Counted from the first letter of the stretch, positions 1 through 9,615 are shown. The stretch: 43,115 nucleotides of DNA from Alphaproteobacteria bacterium MarineAlpha6_Bin4 (GCA_002937775.1 PTKO01000007.1:1-43115); one strand, 5' to 3'. Notes: generated by a model not told the origin, from the letters alone. Numbers and translations are program-made.

Positions 1-428
1 TGTTAATAAATTAGAAAAAAAAAAAAAATTATTTTGATTATTTTATATTATTACAACCAACATCACCAAGGTTAGTTACTGATATTGATAAGTCTCTAAA
101 TGAATTAATAAAATCAAATTTTGACTCTTTAATTTCAGTTCATAAAGTTGAAGATTCACATCCTGCAAGGATGTATAAAATAAAAAATAAAAAACTTTAT
201 TCTTTAAATAAAAGGTACGAGCATTATAATCGCCAAGATTTGCCGGATATTTTTCATAGAAATGGAGCTATATACGCTATTAAATATAAAGAATTAAAAA
301 AATTTAAAACATTTTTTTTAAATAAATGCATGCCGTATATTATGCCGATAAGTAAGTCAATTACACTTGATACAGAAATGGATTTTTGCATCGCTGAAGC
401 TATTTGTAAAAAAAATAAATTTTTATAA
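1..428 (+). CDS. CMP-nonulosonate synthetase (NeuA/PseF/LegF-type cytidylyltransferase), 3' fragment with apparent frameshift
   Basis: This family activates sialic-acid-like nine-carbon sugars with CTP for surface glycans. The ORF track starts at an internal Met (171), but the frame is open from base 15 and reads FILLQPTSPR, the family's conserved core, followed later by NGAIY and SITLDTEMDF near the C-terminus. The gene therefore enters from the left edge. Bases 2-16 read VNKLE in a different frame, which joins the downstream frame only if the 14-A run at 15-28 loses one A or gains two. That may be a homopolymer error, a phase-variable tract or a real inactivation. The 2-hydroxyacid dehydrogenase follows after 14 bases. 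Family assignment is fairly sure; the exact nonulosonate is not knowable here. Confidence 0.75.
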
Positions 429-442
429 AGAAAGTTTTGAAA

Positions 443-1387
443 ATGAAATTAATTTGCCCAGATCCTGATCTTTTTAGCCCAGAAATAATTAGAAAAGTAA
501 AGAAAAGCTATCATTGTTATATAAAAGAATTATCCCAAGAAAATCTTAATAAAATTGGAAGCAAATATGACATAATTTTAACAAGATTCTCAAAATATAT
601 TGGTAAGGAAATAATGTGTAAAAATACAATGGTAAAATATATTTTAACTCCAGTTACCGGTTTAAATCATATAGATACAAAATTAGCTAAAAAAAAAAAT
701 ATTAAAATTATTTATTTAAAAGATAAAAAATTCCTAAAAAATGTAACCGCTACAGCAGAACACACATGGCTATTAATACTTGCTGCAATTAGAAAATTAA
801 TACCAGCTGTAAATAGTGTCAAAAGAAATAAATGGACTCCGATTGGTTTTAAGGGACAGGAATTGCAAGGAAAAAATATTGGAATAATTGGTTTTGGTAG
901 ATTAGGAAAAAAAATCGGAAAGTACGCTAAAGCTTTTGGAATGAATGTTTTTTTTTACGACAAGTATGTTAAAAAAAAAAAGGGTTATAGAAAAATATCA
1001 TCATTAAAATCACTTATAAAAAAGTCCAATGTCATTTCTATAAATTCATCAATGACAAATGAAACATATCATATGATTAACAAAAAAAATCTTTCAGGAA
1101 TAAGAAAAAATTCAATAATAATAAATACTTCAAGAGGGGAGATAATAAATTCTAAAGATTTGTGTGAAATTTTAAAAAAAAGAAAAGTGTATGCAGCTGT
1201 TGATTTAATTGAAAAAGAAAATTTTTTTTACAAAAAAAAGAGTGATCCTTTAATTAATTATGCTAAGAAAAATAAAAATTTATTAATAACACCTCACATA
1301 GGTGGTTTTACAGAAGAGTCAGTTAAAAAAACGGATATTTTTATATTTGAAAAATTTAAGTCTTTATTAACTTCATCAAAATCATAA
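443..1387 (+). CDS. D-isomer-specific 2-hydroxyacid dehydrogenase family protein
   Basis: This is an NAD-dependent oxidoreductase of the phosphoglycerate dehydrogenase fold, about 314 residues, a normal family length without an ACT domain. The Rossmann motif GIIGFGRLGKKIG lies near residue 150. The catalytic Arg is in NTSRGEI, a plausible catalytic Glu in DLIEKEN, and the catalytic His in TPHIGG. The track start is TTG at 437. I prefer ATG at 443, which sits 8 bases after the purine-rich AAAGAAAG. It lies between a CMP-sugar synthetase and an SGNH hydrolase, so an unusual sugar acid is a likely substrate, but this is inference. It could instead be a serine-pathway or lactate-type enzyme; the substrate cannot be read from sequence. 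Confidence 0.8.
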   Translation: MKLICPDPDLFSPEIIRKVKKSYHCYIKELSQENLNKIGSKYDIILTRFSKYIGKEIMCKNTMVKYILTPVTGLNHIDTKLAKKKNIKIIYLKDKKFLKNVTATAEHTWLLILAAIRKLIPAVNSVKRNKWTPIGFKGQELQGKNIGIIGFGRLGKKIGKYAKAFGMNVFFYDKYVKKKKGYRKISSLKSLIKKSNVISINSSMTNETYHMINKKNLSGIRKNSIIINTSRGEIINSKDLCEILKKRKVYAAVDLIEKENFFYKKKSDPLINYAKKNKNLLITPHIGGFTEESVKKTDIFIFEKFKSLLTSSKS

Positions 1388-1392
1388 AAAAT

Positions 1393-2799
1393 ATGAATCT
1401 AAAAAAATTAATAAACTTTCCCTTTTATTTTATAATTTTTATTTCTTTTTTAATTTTTCTTTTAGGTTTTAACAATTTAAAGAATATAGCCTTATACTCA
1501 TATTTTTTATTCTTTATTTCTTTTATATTAATTTTTACAAGTTTTTATTATTTAAAATTTTCAAATTTTGAGAATAAGATTAATTTTTTTACAGTTATTT
1601 TATTTACTTATATTACTTTATCGATTATTAACTTTTTTATAATTCTCAATAATTATTATAACCCCAGCCAATTAAAAGAAAAGCAAATGAGAATTGAAAA
1701 AGCCAATGAACTAGGAATTGAGTTTGATAAAAGAACTAGATTACAAGTAATTGAAGATTATAGAAAAAATAATAAAGAAACTTATGGAGTTATTCTTCCT
1801 AGCCTGTTTAGCCAGCAATATATTAAAAAAAATTTGTTTCCATTATCCGGTATTTCCAATGTCTTTACAGTTTATGGCAACGAAACAGGCGAATATTTAG
1901 TTTATAAAAGTGATAGGTATGGTTTTAATAATGAAGATTATGTTTATGATCAAAATGAAATTGATTTTTTAATTATCGGCGACTCTTTTGCACATGGTGC
2001 CAATGTTAAGAACGGGAATGATGTTGCAAGTATTTTAAGAAAAAAAGGTTATTCGGCAGTTACTATTGGTATGGGTGCAAACGGGCCATTGACTGAATTA
2101 GCATCAATGGTTGAATATGGTGTAGAACTTAAACCAAAAATAATATTATGGTTTCTTTTTTCAAATGATTTAAACGACTTAGTTAGAGAACTACAGAATC
2201 CTATATTAAAAAATTATTTATCTAATGAAAATTTTAATCAAGATTTAATAAATAAACAAAAAGAAATAGATTTGATGTTAAAAGAAATTCATGAGATTAA
2301 AATTTCTGAATTTAAAGAAAATGAAAAGAGATTTTTTAAAACCTCTTATAACCCAAATAAATTTTTCTCAAAAAATAATTTAAAAAAATTTTTTACCTTA
2401 TATGAAATAAGAGCGTTGCTAAATATTGATAAGGGATCTTTTAAAAAAGAAAATAAAGTAACAAATTACACTAGAGAAAATTTTAAAAAAATATTTAAAA
2501 AAGCATGCTCTATAGCAGACAAAAATAATTCACAACTTTTCATTGTAAATTTACCTTCTTACGAATCTTTAGATAATGGTAAAAGTTTTAAGAATGATTT
2601 TATTAAGTCTTTTATAAAAAACTTTTTTGTTGAAGTAATTGATTTTGGTGATTTTCTCCTATTACAAAATGATTTTAGAGTTTTTTTTCCTCTTAAAATG
2701 ATTGGGCACTATACAAGAGAAGGTTATGAAAATTTATCAAATATTATTTTAGATAAAACTATTTTAAATGAAAGTGTTGGTGGGTGCGAGAAGAGTTGA
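1393..2799 (+). CDS. Membrane-anchored SGNH/GDSL hydrolase-like protein
   Basis: A 468-residue protein with about three hydrophobic membrane segments in the first 90 residues, a linker, and an SGNH-hydrolase domain starting with IIGDSFAHGANV (GDS at about 196-198). A His in GHYTREGY near residue 440 is a candidate for the C-terminal catalytic block. Related proteins add or remove acyl groups on surface polysaccharides, which fits the neighbouring CMP-sugar synthetase and dehydrogenase. It starts 5 bases after the previous stop, so the three genes look like one operon. Oddly, the last six residues (GGCEKS) and the stop codon are encoded by the antisense strand of tRNA-Val. The native C-terminus may have been lost when the gene was joined to the tRNA. 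Activity and substrate are not established. Confidence 0.75.
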   Translation: MNLKKLINFPFYFIIFISFLIFLLGFNNLKNIALYSYFLFFISFILIFTSFYYLKFSNFENKINFFTVILFTYITLSIINFFIILNNYYNPSQLKEKQMRIEKANELGIEFDKRTRLQVIEDYRKNNKETYGVILPSLFSQQYIKKNLFPLSGISNVFTVYGNETGEYLVYKSDRYGFNNEDYVYDQNEIDFLIIGDSFAHGANVKNGNDVASILRKKGYSAVTIGMGANGPLTELASMVEYGVELKPKIILWFLFSNDLNDLVRELQNPILKNYLSNENFNQDLINKQKEIDLMLKEIHEIKISEFKENEKRFFKTSYNPNKFFSKNNLKKFFTLYEIRALLNIDKGSFKKENKVTNYTRENFKKIFKKACSIADKNNSQLFIVNLPSYESLDNGKSFKNDFIKSFIKNFFVEVIDFGDFLLLQNDFRVFFPLKMIGHYTREGYENLSNIILDKTILNESVGGCEKS

Positions 2800-2852
2800 A
2801 CTTCCGACCCCTACGATGTCAACGTAGTGCTCTACCACTGAGCTACGCACCC
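2778..2852 (-). tRNA. tRNA-Val (anticodon GAC), CCA encoded
   Basis: The minus strand folds as a complete cloverleaf. The acceptor stem is GGGTGCG with CGCACCC, the D arm GCTC-AGTGGTA-GAGC, the anticodon arm CTACG-TTGACAT-CGTAG with anticodon GAC, a 5-base variable loop, and the T arm GGAAG-TTCAACT-CTTCT. Discriminator A and an encoded CCA end follow. Total length is 75 bases. The 3' 22 bases overlap the end of the SGNH hydrolase gene on the other strand. The tRNA is divergent from rpoH and shares a 95-base spacer with it. Its position at the end of a surface-glycan block is typical of an island boundary. Confidence 0.95.
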
Positions 2853-2853
2853 T

Positions 2854-2894
2854 AAAGAAACAATGATATGGTATTGTATTGTTAAAAGAAACAA
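2854..2894. repeat. Short repeats in the tRNA-Val/rpoH spacer (possible operator)
   Basis: A 10-base direct repeat AAAGAAACAA occurs at 2854-2863 and 2885-2894, 31 bases apart (about three helical turns). Inside it is an inverted repeat ACAAT-N8-ATTGT at 2860-2877. The repeats lie beside the candidate rpoH -35 box. In DNA this AT-rich, chance is a real alternative. Confidence 0.25.
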
Positions 2895-2906
2895 AAACAT
2901 TATATT
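2879..2906 (+). promoter_or_regulatory. Candidate sigma-70-type promoter for rpoH
   Basis: TTGTTA (2879-2884), a 16-base spacer and TATATT (2901-2906) lie upstream of the rpoH ATG at 2948. The match is reasonable, but -10-like hexamers are frequent in this base composition, so support is weak. Confidence 0.3.
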
Positions 2907-2947
2907 AAAAATTATATATTAAATATTAAAATTAAAATTTACTAAAA

Positions 2948-3865
2948 ATGGCAATTTCAACTTCATTTCCTACACTAACAAGCGGTATATCTCAGTATTT
3001 ATCTACCATAGCTAAATATCCAATTTTAAATGAAAAGGAAGAATATATGCTTGCAAAAAGATGGCAAACTAAGGGAGATACTAAAGCTGCAAGAAAACTT
3101 ATTACAAGTCATTTAAGACTTGTAGCAAAAATAGCATTTGGTTATAGAGGATATAAACTTCCCATAGAAGATCTGATTTCTGAAGGTAATGTTGGTCTAA
3201 TGAAAGCTGTTAAAAAGTTTGATCCTGAAAGAGGATTTAGATTATCAACATATTCAATATGGTGGATAAAAGCTAGTATTAATGAATTTATTCTGAACTC
3301 ATGGTCTTTAGTTAAATTGGGAACTACCGCAGCCCAAAAAAAACTTTTTTTTAATTTACAAAAGCTTAAAAATCAAATGAACCAAATAGAAAAAGGTGAA
3401 CTACCTAATGAAATAGTAAAAAAAATAGCAAAAAAATTAGAAGTAAAAGAAACTGAAGTTGTTGAAATGAACAGAAGGTTAAGTGGCCCTGAAAAATCTT
3501 TAAATGCACCTATTTCTGATGAAGATGAGTCTGAAGCAATTGATATGTTAAAAAGTAATGAAGAAAACCAGGAAAAAAAACTATACAAATTGGATGAAAA
3601 GAATAAAAGAAAAGAATTGCTTATTAAAGCACTAGGTTGTTTGAATGAACGTGAAAAAAACATATTTATTAAAAGATGTTTGAATGATCCTCCTTCTACA
3701 CTTGAAAAATTAAGTAAACTTTACAAAGTATCTAGGGAGAGAATAAGACAAATAGAGGTAAGGGCTTTTGAAAAAGTAAGAAAATTAGTGCTAGATACTG
3801 CAATATCCGAAAGTAAAGAAAACTTGTTTGAAGAAAAAAAATTACCCTTACCACTTGAAAAATAA
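2948..3865 (+). CDS. rpoH: RNA polymerase heat-shock sigma factor RpoH (sigma-32)
   Basis: This protein directs RNA polymerase to heat-shock promoters. It is 305 residues, normal for the family. Region 2 reads DLISEGNVGLMKAVKKFDPERGFRLSTYSIWWIKASI in the usual order. It is followed by the RpoH-specific box GTTAAQKKLFFNLQKLK, which separates RpoH from the housekeeping sigma factor. Region 4 has the helix-turn-helix LSKLYKVSRERIRQIE. It lies directly upstream of groES-groEL, its classic target operon, and the likely groESL promoter overlaps its stop codon. Upstream is a short spacer shared with a divergent tRNA. Start at ATG 2948; no clear Shine-Dalgarno sequence was seen. No region-C anomalies were noticed. 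Identification is secure. Confidence 0.96.
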   Translation: MAISTSFPTLTSGISQYLSTIAKYPILNEKEEYMLAKRWQTKGDTKAARKLITSHLRLVAKIAFGYRGYKLPIEDLISEGNVGLMKAVKKFDPERGFRLSTYSIWWIKASINEFILNSWSLVKLGTTAAQKKLFFNLQKLKNQMNQIEKGELPNEIVKKIAKKLEVKETEVVEMNRRLSGPEKSLNAPISDEDESEAIDMLKSNEENQEKKLYKLDEKNKRKELLIKALGCLNEREKNIFIKRCLNDPPSTLEKLSKLYKVSRERIRQIEVRAFEKVRKLVLDTAISESKENLFEEKKLPLPLEK

Positions 3866-3882
3866 TTTATTTAATACTATAT
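3854..3882 (+). promoter_or_regulatory. Candidate RpoH-dependent promoter of groESL
   Basis: CTTG (3854-3857), exactly 18 bases, then ACTATAT (3876-3882). This matches the alphaproteobacterial heat-shock consensus CTTG-N17/18-CYTATnT at all but one position. It overlaps the last codons and stop of rpoH. It would place the transcript start near 3890, some 35 bases before groES. Confidence 0.6.
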
Positions 3883-3923
3883 TTCTGCGTATTAAAAAGT
3901 AATAAAGTTTTTTGTAAAAATTT

Positions 3924-4211
3924 ATGAAGTTTAAACCCTTACACGATAAGATTTTAGTCAAAACATTAGAAAATACAGAAAAAACAAAAGGTGGAATTAT
4001 TATACCTGACACCGCTAAAGAAAAACCTTCTGAAGGAGAAGTTGTTGCTGTTGGACCAGGAGCAATTAATAATGAAGGAAAAAGAAACACATTAGATGTT
4101 AAAGAAGGCGATAAAATACTTTTTAGTAAATATTCTGGAGATGAAGTAAAAATTGACGGCCAAGATCTTATTATAATTAAAGAAGAAGACGTTATTGGAA
4201 TTTTAAATTAA
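3924..4211 (+). CDS. groES: Co-chaperonin GroES
   Basis: The 95-residue lid of the GroEL folding chamber, forming a heptameric ring in the cytoplasm. The N-terminus [14 protein letters not shown], the mobile loop ([11 protein letters not shown]), which contacts GroEL, and the C-terminal strand [13 protein letters not shown] match the family. It lies 58 bases after rpoH and 21 bases before groEL, and the pair is co-transcribed in most bacteria. A sigma-32-like promoter overlaps the preceding rpoH stop. Length and motifs are ordinary. Identification is secure. Confidence 0.96.
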   Translation: MKFKPLHDKILVKTLENTEKTKGGIIIPDTAKEKPSEGEVVAVGPGAINNEGKRNTLDVKEGDKILFSKYSGDEVKIDGQDLIIIKEEDVIGILN

Positions 4212-5907
<1,696 letters not shown>

Positions 5908-5909
<2 letters not shown>

Positions 5910-5935
5910 AAAAAGGTCTTTAATTACTTTTTTTT
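5908..5935. terminator. Weak AT hairpin between convergent groEL and kdsB
   Basis: AAAAAAAG (5908-5915) can pair with CTTTTTTT (5927-5934) across an 11-base loop, leaving T-runs on both strands. It has only one GC pair and includes coding ends of both genes, so it is a poor intrinsic terminator at best. Confidence 0.25.
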
Positions 5936-6669
5936 AAAAATTTCTCAATTTTTTTTATATCATTTGGGTAGTCAACAGCAAAAAAACTATCCTTAATTTT
6001 AACACACAAAATTTTTTCTTTATTTTCAACAAATCTCATTTGTTCAAGACTTTCTGATATTTCTGATGGGCTCATTTTATAATTATGAAATCTTTTAAGT
6101 GCAGATTTTGTATATGCATACAAACCTATGTGTTTTAGTGGTTTATTTTCTTTTGACTTTAAAGATTCTATTTGAGTCCCTCTATAAAAAATAAAAGCCT
6201 TATTAGGATTACCTGTTTTTTCAAGAAAAACTGTTGTTTTAATATCGTTATATTTAATAAATTTTTTTAAATTTTTAACTTCAGAGTATCCAGTTGCAAT
6301 TTCGTATCCTTTGTTAAAATTTTTTTTTAAACATGAAATAACTTTGTCTATATTTATTGGGTCTATAAGAGGTTCATCTCCTTGAACATTACAATAAATA
6401 TCAAAATTAATCTTTTTAGATACTTCACAAATTCTATCAGTTCCAGTTTTATTATTTTTTGAAGTCATTAATGTTTTAATTCCTGAATTGTCACAAAATT
6501 TTTTAATTTTTTTATTATCTGTAGCAACAATTACATCTTGTGCTAATTTTGATAAACTAGCTTTTTCCCAGACATATTTTATAACCTCTTTTCCACAGAT
6601 TTTAGCCAGGGGCTTTCCAGGAAATCTTGTTGAATTCCATCTAGCAGGTATAACAATTGCAACTTTCAT
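5920..6669 (-). CDS. kdsB: 3-deoxy-manno-octulosonate cytidylyltransferase (CMP-Kdo synthetase)
   Basis: Activates Kdo with CTP, the step before Kdo is attached to lipid A. The 249-residue protein has the nucleotide-binding N-terminus IPARWNSTRFPGKPLAKI, the TGTDRICEV segment and NVQGDEPLI, all typical of KdsB and different from the NeuA-type fragment at the left edge. The C-terminus FFAVDYPNDIKKIEKFL is also characteristic. It follows the methyltransferase gene by 14 bases on the same strand. Its presence implies a Kdo-containing LPS or a Kdo-linked glycan. Length is normal. Identification is secure at the family level. Confidence 0.92.
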   Translation of the reverse strand: MKVAIVIPARWNSTRFPGKPLAKICGKEVIKYVWEKASLSKLAQDVIVATDNKKIKKFCDNSGIKTLMTSKNNKTGTDRICEVSKKINFDIYCNVQGDEPLIDPINIDKVISCLKKNFNKGYEIATGYSEVKNLKKFIKYNDIKTTVFLEKTGNPNKAFIFYRGTQIESLKSKENKPLKHIGLYAYTKSALKRFHNYKMSPSEISESLEQMRFVENKEKILCVKIKDSFFAVDYPNDIKKIEKFLKKSN

Positions 6670-6683
6670 TATTCAATTTAATA

Positions 6684-7481
6684 TTAAAACGGTGGGTAAT
6701 ATCTATTAGCAAAAGAATGTAATAATTTGTTTAAATAATCATAAGTTAAATAATATTTAAAGTATTTTAAAGATATTCCTCTATTTTTACCATTAACTAA
6801 ACTTGTTGAAAATGACAAATGCTTACTACTAGCTTTATGTTCCCAAGAGATAAATTGTTTAAAAGTTTTTGCTCTATAGCCAACTTGTATAAATGTATTA
6901 CAATGACTCAAGATTTTTTCATTTAAAATTTTATCTTTTTTAGTTGTATCTATTTCCAAACCATTTTTATCAAATTTTGAATATTTTTTACGAATTCTAA
7001 CTGGTCCATTAGATGCTACGATTACGTCAAAAAAAGCTTTGGGATTTTTTTTAAAAAAACTTTTAAAATCATCACATATAAAATTAACTTCAGGGAATAG
7101 AGTTTTTGCGTTATATATTGCTTCTTTATTTTTATCAAGACCCACAGCTTTTTTTTTTGTTGAATCATTCATAATCCATGTACTTAAACCAAAACCACAG
7201 CCAATTTCTAATAAGCTTTTAGGTGGATTAACATCTAGATAATCAAACACTGCATGATAATTCTCACAGATCCATTTAATAGCATTAGGAGGGCCTGTTA
7301 ACGGATTATGAGGAGAAAATGAATATTTAGAAAATTTAAAATTTTTGTTAACACTTCTATCTCTAATAAATACAGAAAATGATTTTTTTGATCCTAAGTT
7401 TCTGTAAAAAAAATTTATTTTCTCTAATTTCTTAAATTTTTTAAATAAAATTTTTACATATATTCTGCTTAAAACGGACAT
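6684..7481 (-). CDS. Class I SAM-dependent methyltransferase
   Basis: A 265-residue soluble protein with the SAM-binding motif LLEIGCGFGLSTW at about residues 90-102, followed by an acidic strand end (AVGLDKN) and a motif IICDD-like segment (VNFICDDF). About 85 residues precede the Rossmann fold, perhaps for substrate recognition. It is upstream of kdsB in a two-gene minus-strand unit and next to SGNH, deacetylase and glycosyltransferase genes, so methylation of a sugar is a fair guess. No motif fixes the substrate. It is divergent from the small membrane peptide gene; the spacer is AT-rich with no clear promoter that I would defend. Confidence 0.75.
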   Translation of the reverse strand: MSVLSRIYVKILFKKFKKLEKINFFYRNLGSKKSFSVFIRDRSVNKNFKFSKYSFSPHNPLTGPPNAIKWICENYHAVFDYLDVNPPKSLLEIGCGFGLSTWIMNDSTKKKAVGLDKNKEAIYNAKTLFPEVNFICDDFKSFFKKNPKAFFDVIVASNGPVRIRKKYSKFDKNGLEIDTTKKDKILNEKILSHCNTFIQVGYRAKTFKQFISWEHKASSKHLSFSTSLVNGKNRGISLKYFKYYLTYDYLNKLLHSFANRYYPPF

Positions 7482-7586
7482 TTTTTAACAAGCATAATTA
7501 ATTAACTAATTATTTATTTATTATTTATTATTTTAAAAATATATAATTATATATATATTTAATTTCAAAGCTTTAATTATTTATAA

Positions 7587-7715
7587 ATGAGTAAAACTAT
7601 ATACATTATTTTAATAGTTATCTTTCTTGTTTTTTTAATAGGTATAATTTTGTTAAAAAAAAGATCGTCAAAAAAAAGAGGAAATTCTTCTGACGACATA
7701 TATCCTCTATACTAA
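7587..7715 (+). CDS. Small single-span membrane protein (42 residues), hypothetical
   Basis: This ORF is too short for the supplied track. ATG at 7587 gives a short N-terminus (MSKT), a strongly hydrophobic span of about 19 residues (IYIILIVIFLVFLIGIILL), and a basic then acidic tail, KKRSSKKRGNSSDDIYPLY. That is a classic N-out/C-in single-pass layout by the positive-inside rule. It lies in the largest spacer of the window, 44 bases before an SGNH hydrolase gene. No Shine-Dalgarno sequence is visible, and short hydrophobic ORFs arise easily in AT-rich DNA, so I am unsure. It is not recognised as a known family. Confidence 0.42.
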   Translation: MSKTIYIILIVIFLVFLIGIILLKKRSSKKRGNSSDDIYPLY

Positions 7716-7759
7716 ATTTAATTTTGTAAAAAAAAATAAAATTAAAAAAATATTTATCT

Positions 7760-8782
7760 GTGACTTATAAAAATTTCTTAGAAAAAGCAAAAACAATTTT
7801 AGATATAATTAAGGATTCTAAGAAAGAATTTTATAATCAATATTATATTTACGACAATGAACTAGGTTGGGATATAAAGAAAAATTCAAAGCATAACAGC
7901 TTGCCTTATAATTCAGATGCATACGGAAATAGAAAAATTAACAATTTTAAAAGTTCAAAAAAAAATAAAATCGTAATAATAGGAGATTCTATGGTTCATG
8001 GTGATGAAGTTGGTGATAATGAGACTTGGGGTTTCTTTTTATCAAAAAAATTAAAAAAAACAAATTTAATTAATTTAGGAGTTTCTGGTTATGGAAATGA
8101 TCAAGCGTACTTAAGATTCAAAAGATTTTTAAAGAAAACAAAAGTTAAAATTGCAATTTTTTGTTTTAACTCAGGAAATGAATTAAGAAATATTAATATT
8201 CAAAGACTATTTTTGAATAACAAAGGTCAGTTTGTTTATTTAAAGCCAAGATTTATAAATAAAGGAAATAAAATCAAACTAATAAAAATTCCAAAAAATA
8301 AAGAAAAAGATTATTATTTATTTCTAAAAAGTAAAAAAGTGAAAGAACATTTAAAGAAATATGATTTCTTTTACCCTAATTTCTTTAAAAATATTTTAAA
8401 AAAAATTTTAAAAACTTTAAGTTATAGTTTTTCTTATAATCATTATCTTTTATTAAGTAGAAACAATGCTTTAAATATAACATTTAGAATTTTTATTCTT
8501 TTTATTTCGTTATGTAAAAAAAATAAAATAATTCCAATTATTTTGTTCTTACCAAAACTAAGTGGTAATTTTAAAAGTGAAAAAAATTTAATTTATTTAA
8601 AAGAAAAATTAGAAGAAAAAAAAATAAATACTTTTTATCCAAGGGATATTTTTTTTAATAATGAAGGAAAAGTTATTAAAAAATATTTTTGTGATAAAAA
8701 CCACTACTCTAAAAATGGTGGCAAAGTTTTAGCAGAAACAATATATAACTATATAAGAAAAAAAAATTTTTTTAACATTTAA
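7760..8782 (+). CDS. SGNH/GDSL hydrolase-like protein
   Basis: A 340-residue protein with the block-I motif IIGDSMVHGDEV (GDS near 75-77), a block-II-like NLGVSGYGNDQA with Gly and Asn, a GNE in block III, and a C-terminal DKNHYSKNGG that supplies the Asp and His of the triad. No clear signal peptide or membrane anchor was found, unlike the SGNH protein at 1393. The start is GTG at 7760; no ATG is available upstream in frame. It is 11 bases from the LmbE deacetylase gene, so the two probably act on the same glycan, one on acyl groups and one on N-acetyl groups. The substrate is unknown. Confidence 0.75.
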   Translation: MTYKNFLEKAKTILDIIKDSKKEFYNQYYIYDNELGWDIKKNSKHNSLPYNSDAYGNRKINNFKSSKKNKIVIIGDSMVHGDEVGDNETWGFFLSKKLKKTNLINLGVSGYGNDQAYLRFKRFLKKTKVKIAIFCFNSGNELRNINIQRLFLNNKGQFVYLKPRFINKGNKIKLIKIPKNKEKDYYLFLKSKKVKEHLKKYDFFYPNFFKNILKKILKTLSYSFSYNHYLLLSRNNALNITFRIFILFISLCKKNKIIPIILFLPKLSGNFKSEKNLIYLKEKLEEKKINTFYPRDIFFNNEGKVIKKYFCDKNHYSKNGGKVLAETIYNYIRKKNFFNI

Positions 8783-8793
8783 AAAATCAATTA

Positions 8794-9615
8794 ATGAAAA
8801 ATTTTATTAAAAATTTTATAAATTCTAAAACAAACTATAAATTTTTTATAAAAAATTTTACGCAATTAACAGATTTAAAAATTGCGTCTTATGTTGCAAA
8901 ATCAATGAGGCATAGTTTAATTATCAACCCCTACGAAAACAAAAAAAAACTAACTGGTAATACTATAATTTTTTCACCTCATCCTGATGATGAAATTATA
9001 GGGCTAGGGGGTACAATTATTAAACTAATTAAGGATAGATCTAAATTACATTGTATTTATTTTAGTACTGACCGTGAGAGAATTAAGGAATATAAAACAG
9101 TTTCAAAGTTATTAAATTTTTCAACAACTCAGTTAAATTTAAAAATAAATAATTTTGCTATAAATAATAAAAATTTAGATTTAATTGCTAAAGAAATTAA
9201 CTTACGTAATCCAAAAAGAATTTTCTTACCATTTCTATTTGATGATCATGACGATCATAGAAGAGTAAATCAGTTTTTTTTAGAATTATTTAAAAAAAAA
9301 TTAATTTTAAAAAAAGATTTTGAAGTTTGGGGTTATCAAATATATTCCTTTTTTCCAACAAATTTATATGTAGATATCACAAAAAATATAAAAAATAAAA
9401 TTTTTTATTTGAAGAAATATAAATCTCAAGTAAAAAAAAAGAATTTCGTACATCTGGTACTTTCTATGAACGCTTATAATTCTAGATTTATAAATACTTC
9501 AAAAAAATTATATCTTGAGAATTTTTTTGTAGTTCCTTCCAAAGAATATTTTAAATTATGTGAAAAATATTTTAAGACACCTAGAAACTGTTATTACAAT
9601 AAAAACTATTATTAA
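8794..9615 (+). CDS. LmbE/PIG-L family N-acetylglucosaminyl deacetylase-like protein
   Basis: A zinc-dependent deacetylase family that acts on N-acetyl amino sugars. The metal and catalytic motif FSPHPDDEIIGLGG begins near residue 60, and a second histidine motif HDDHRRVN near residue 150 completes the site. The length of 273 residues is normal. It follows the SGNH hydrolase by 11 bases, and the following glycosyltransferase ORF overlaps its 3' end. This suggests coupled translation and joint action in glycan remodelling or assembly. Other LmbE relatives make mycothiol or bacillithiol, but the glycan context favours a polysaccharide or lipid-linked sugar substrate. Confidence 0.83.
   Translation: MKNFIKNFINSKTNYKFFIKNFTQLTDLKIASYVAKSMRHSLIINPYENKKKLTGNTIIFSPHPDDEIIGLGGTIIKLIKDRSKLHCIYFSTDRERIKEYKTVSKLLNFSTTQLNLKINNFAINNKNLDLIAKEINLRNPKRIFLPFLFDDHDDHRRVNQFFLELFKKKLILKKDFEVWGYQIYSFFPTNLYVDITKNIKNKIFYLKKYKSQVKKKNFVHLVLSMNAYNSRFINTSKKLYLENFFVVPSKEYFKLCEKYFKTPRNCYYNKNYY

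Noticed and set aside
171-428. ORF-track start at Met 171 for the CMP-sugar synthetase
   Set aside because: Conserved core residues (FILLQPTSPR) precede it in the same frame, so this Met is internal.
3848-4090. Minus-strand 80-residue ORF over the rpoH/groES junction
   Set aside because: It is the antisense shadow of rpoH and groES and covers the heat-shock promoter; no recognisable motif.
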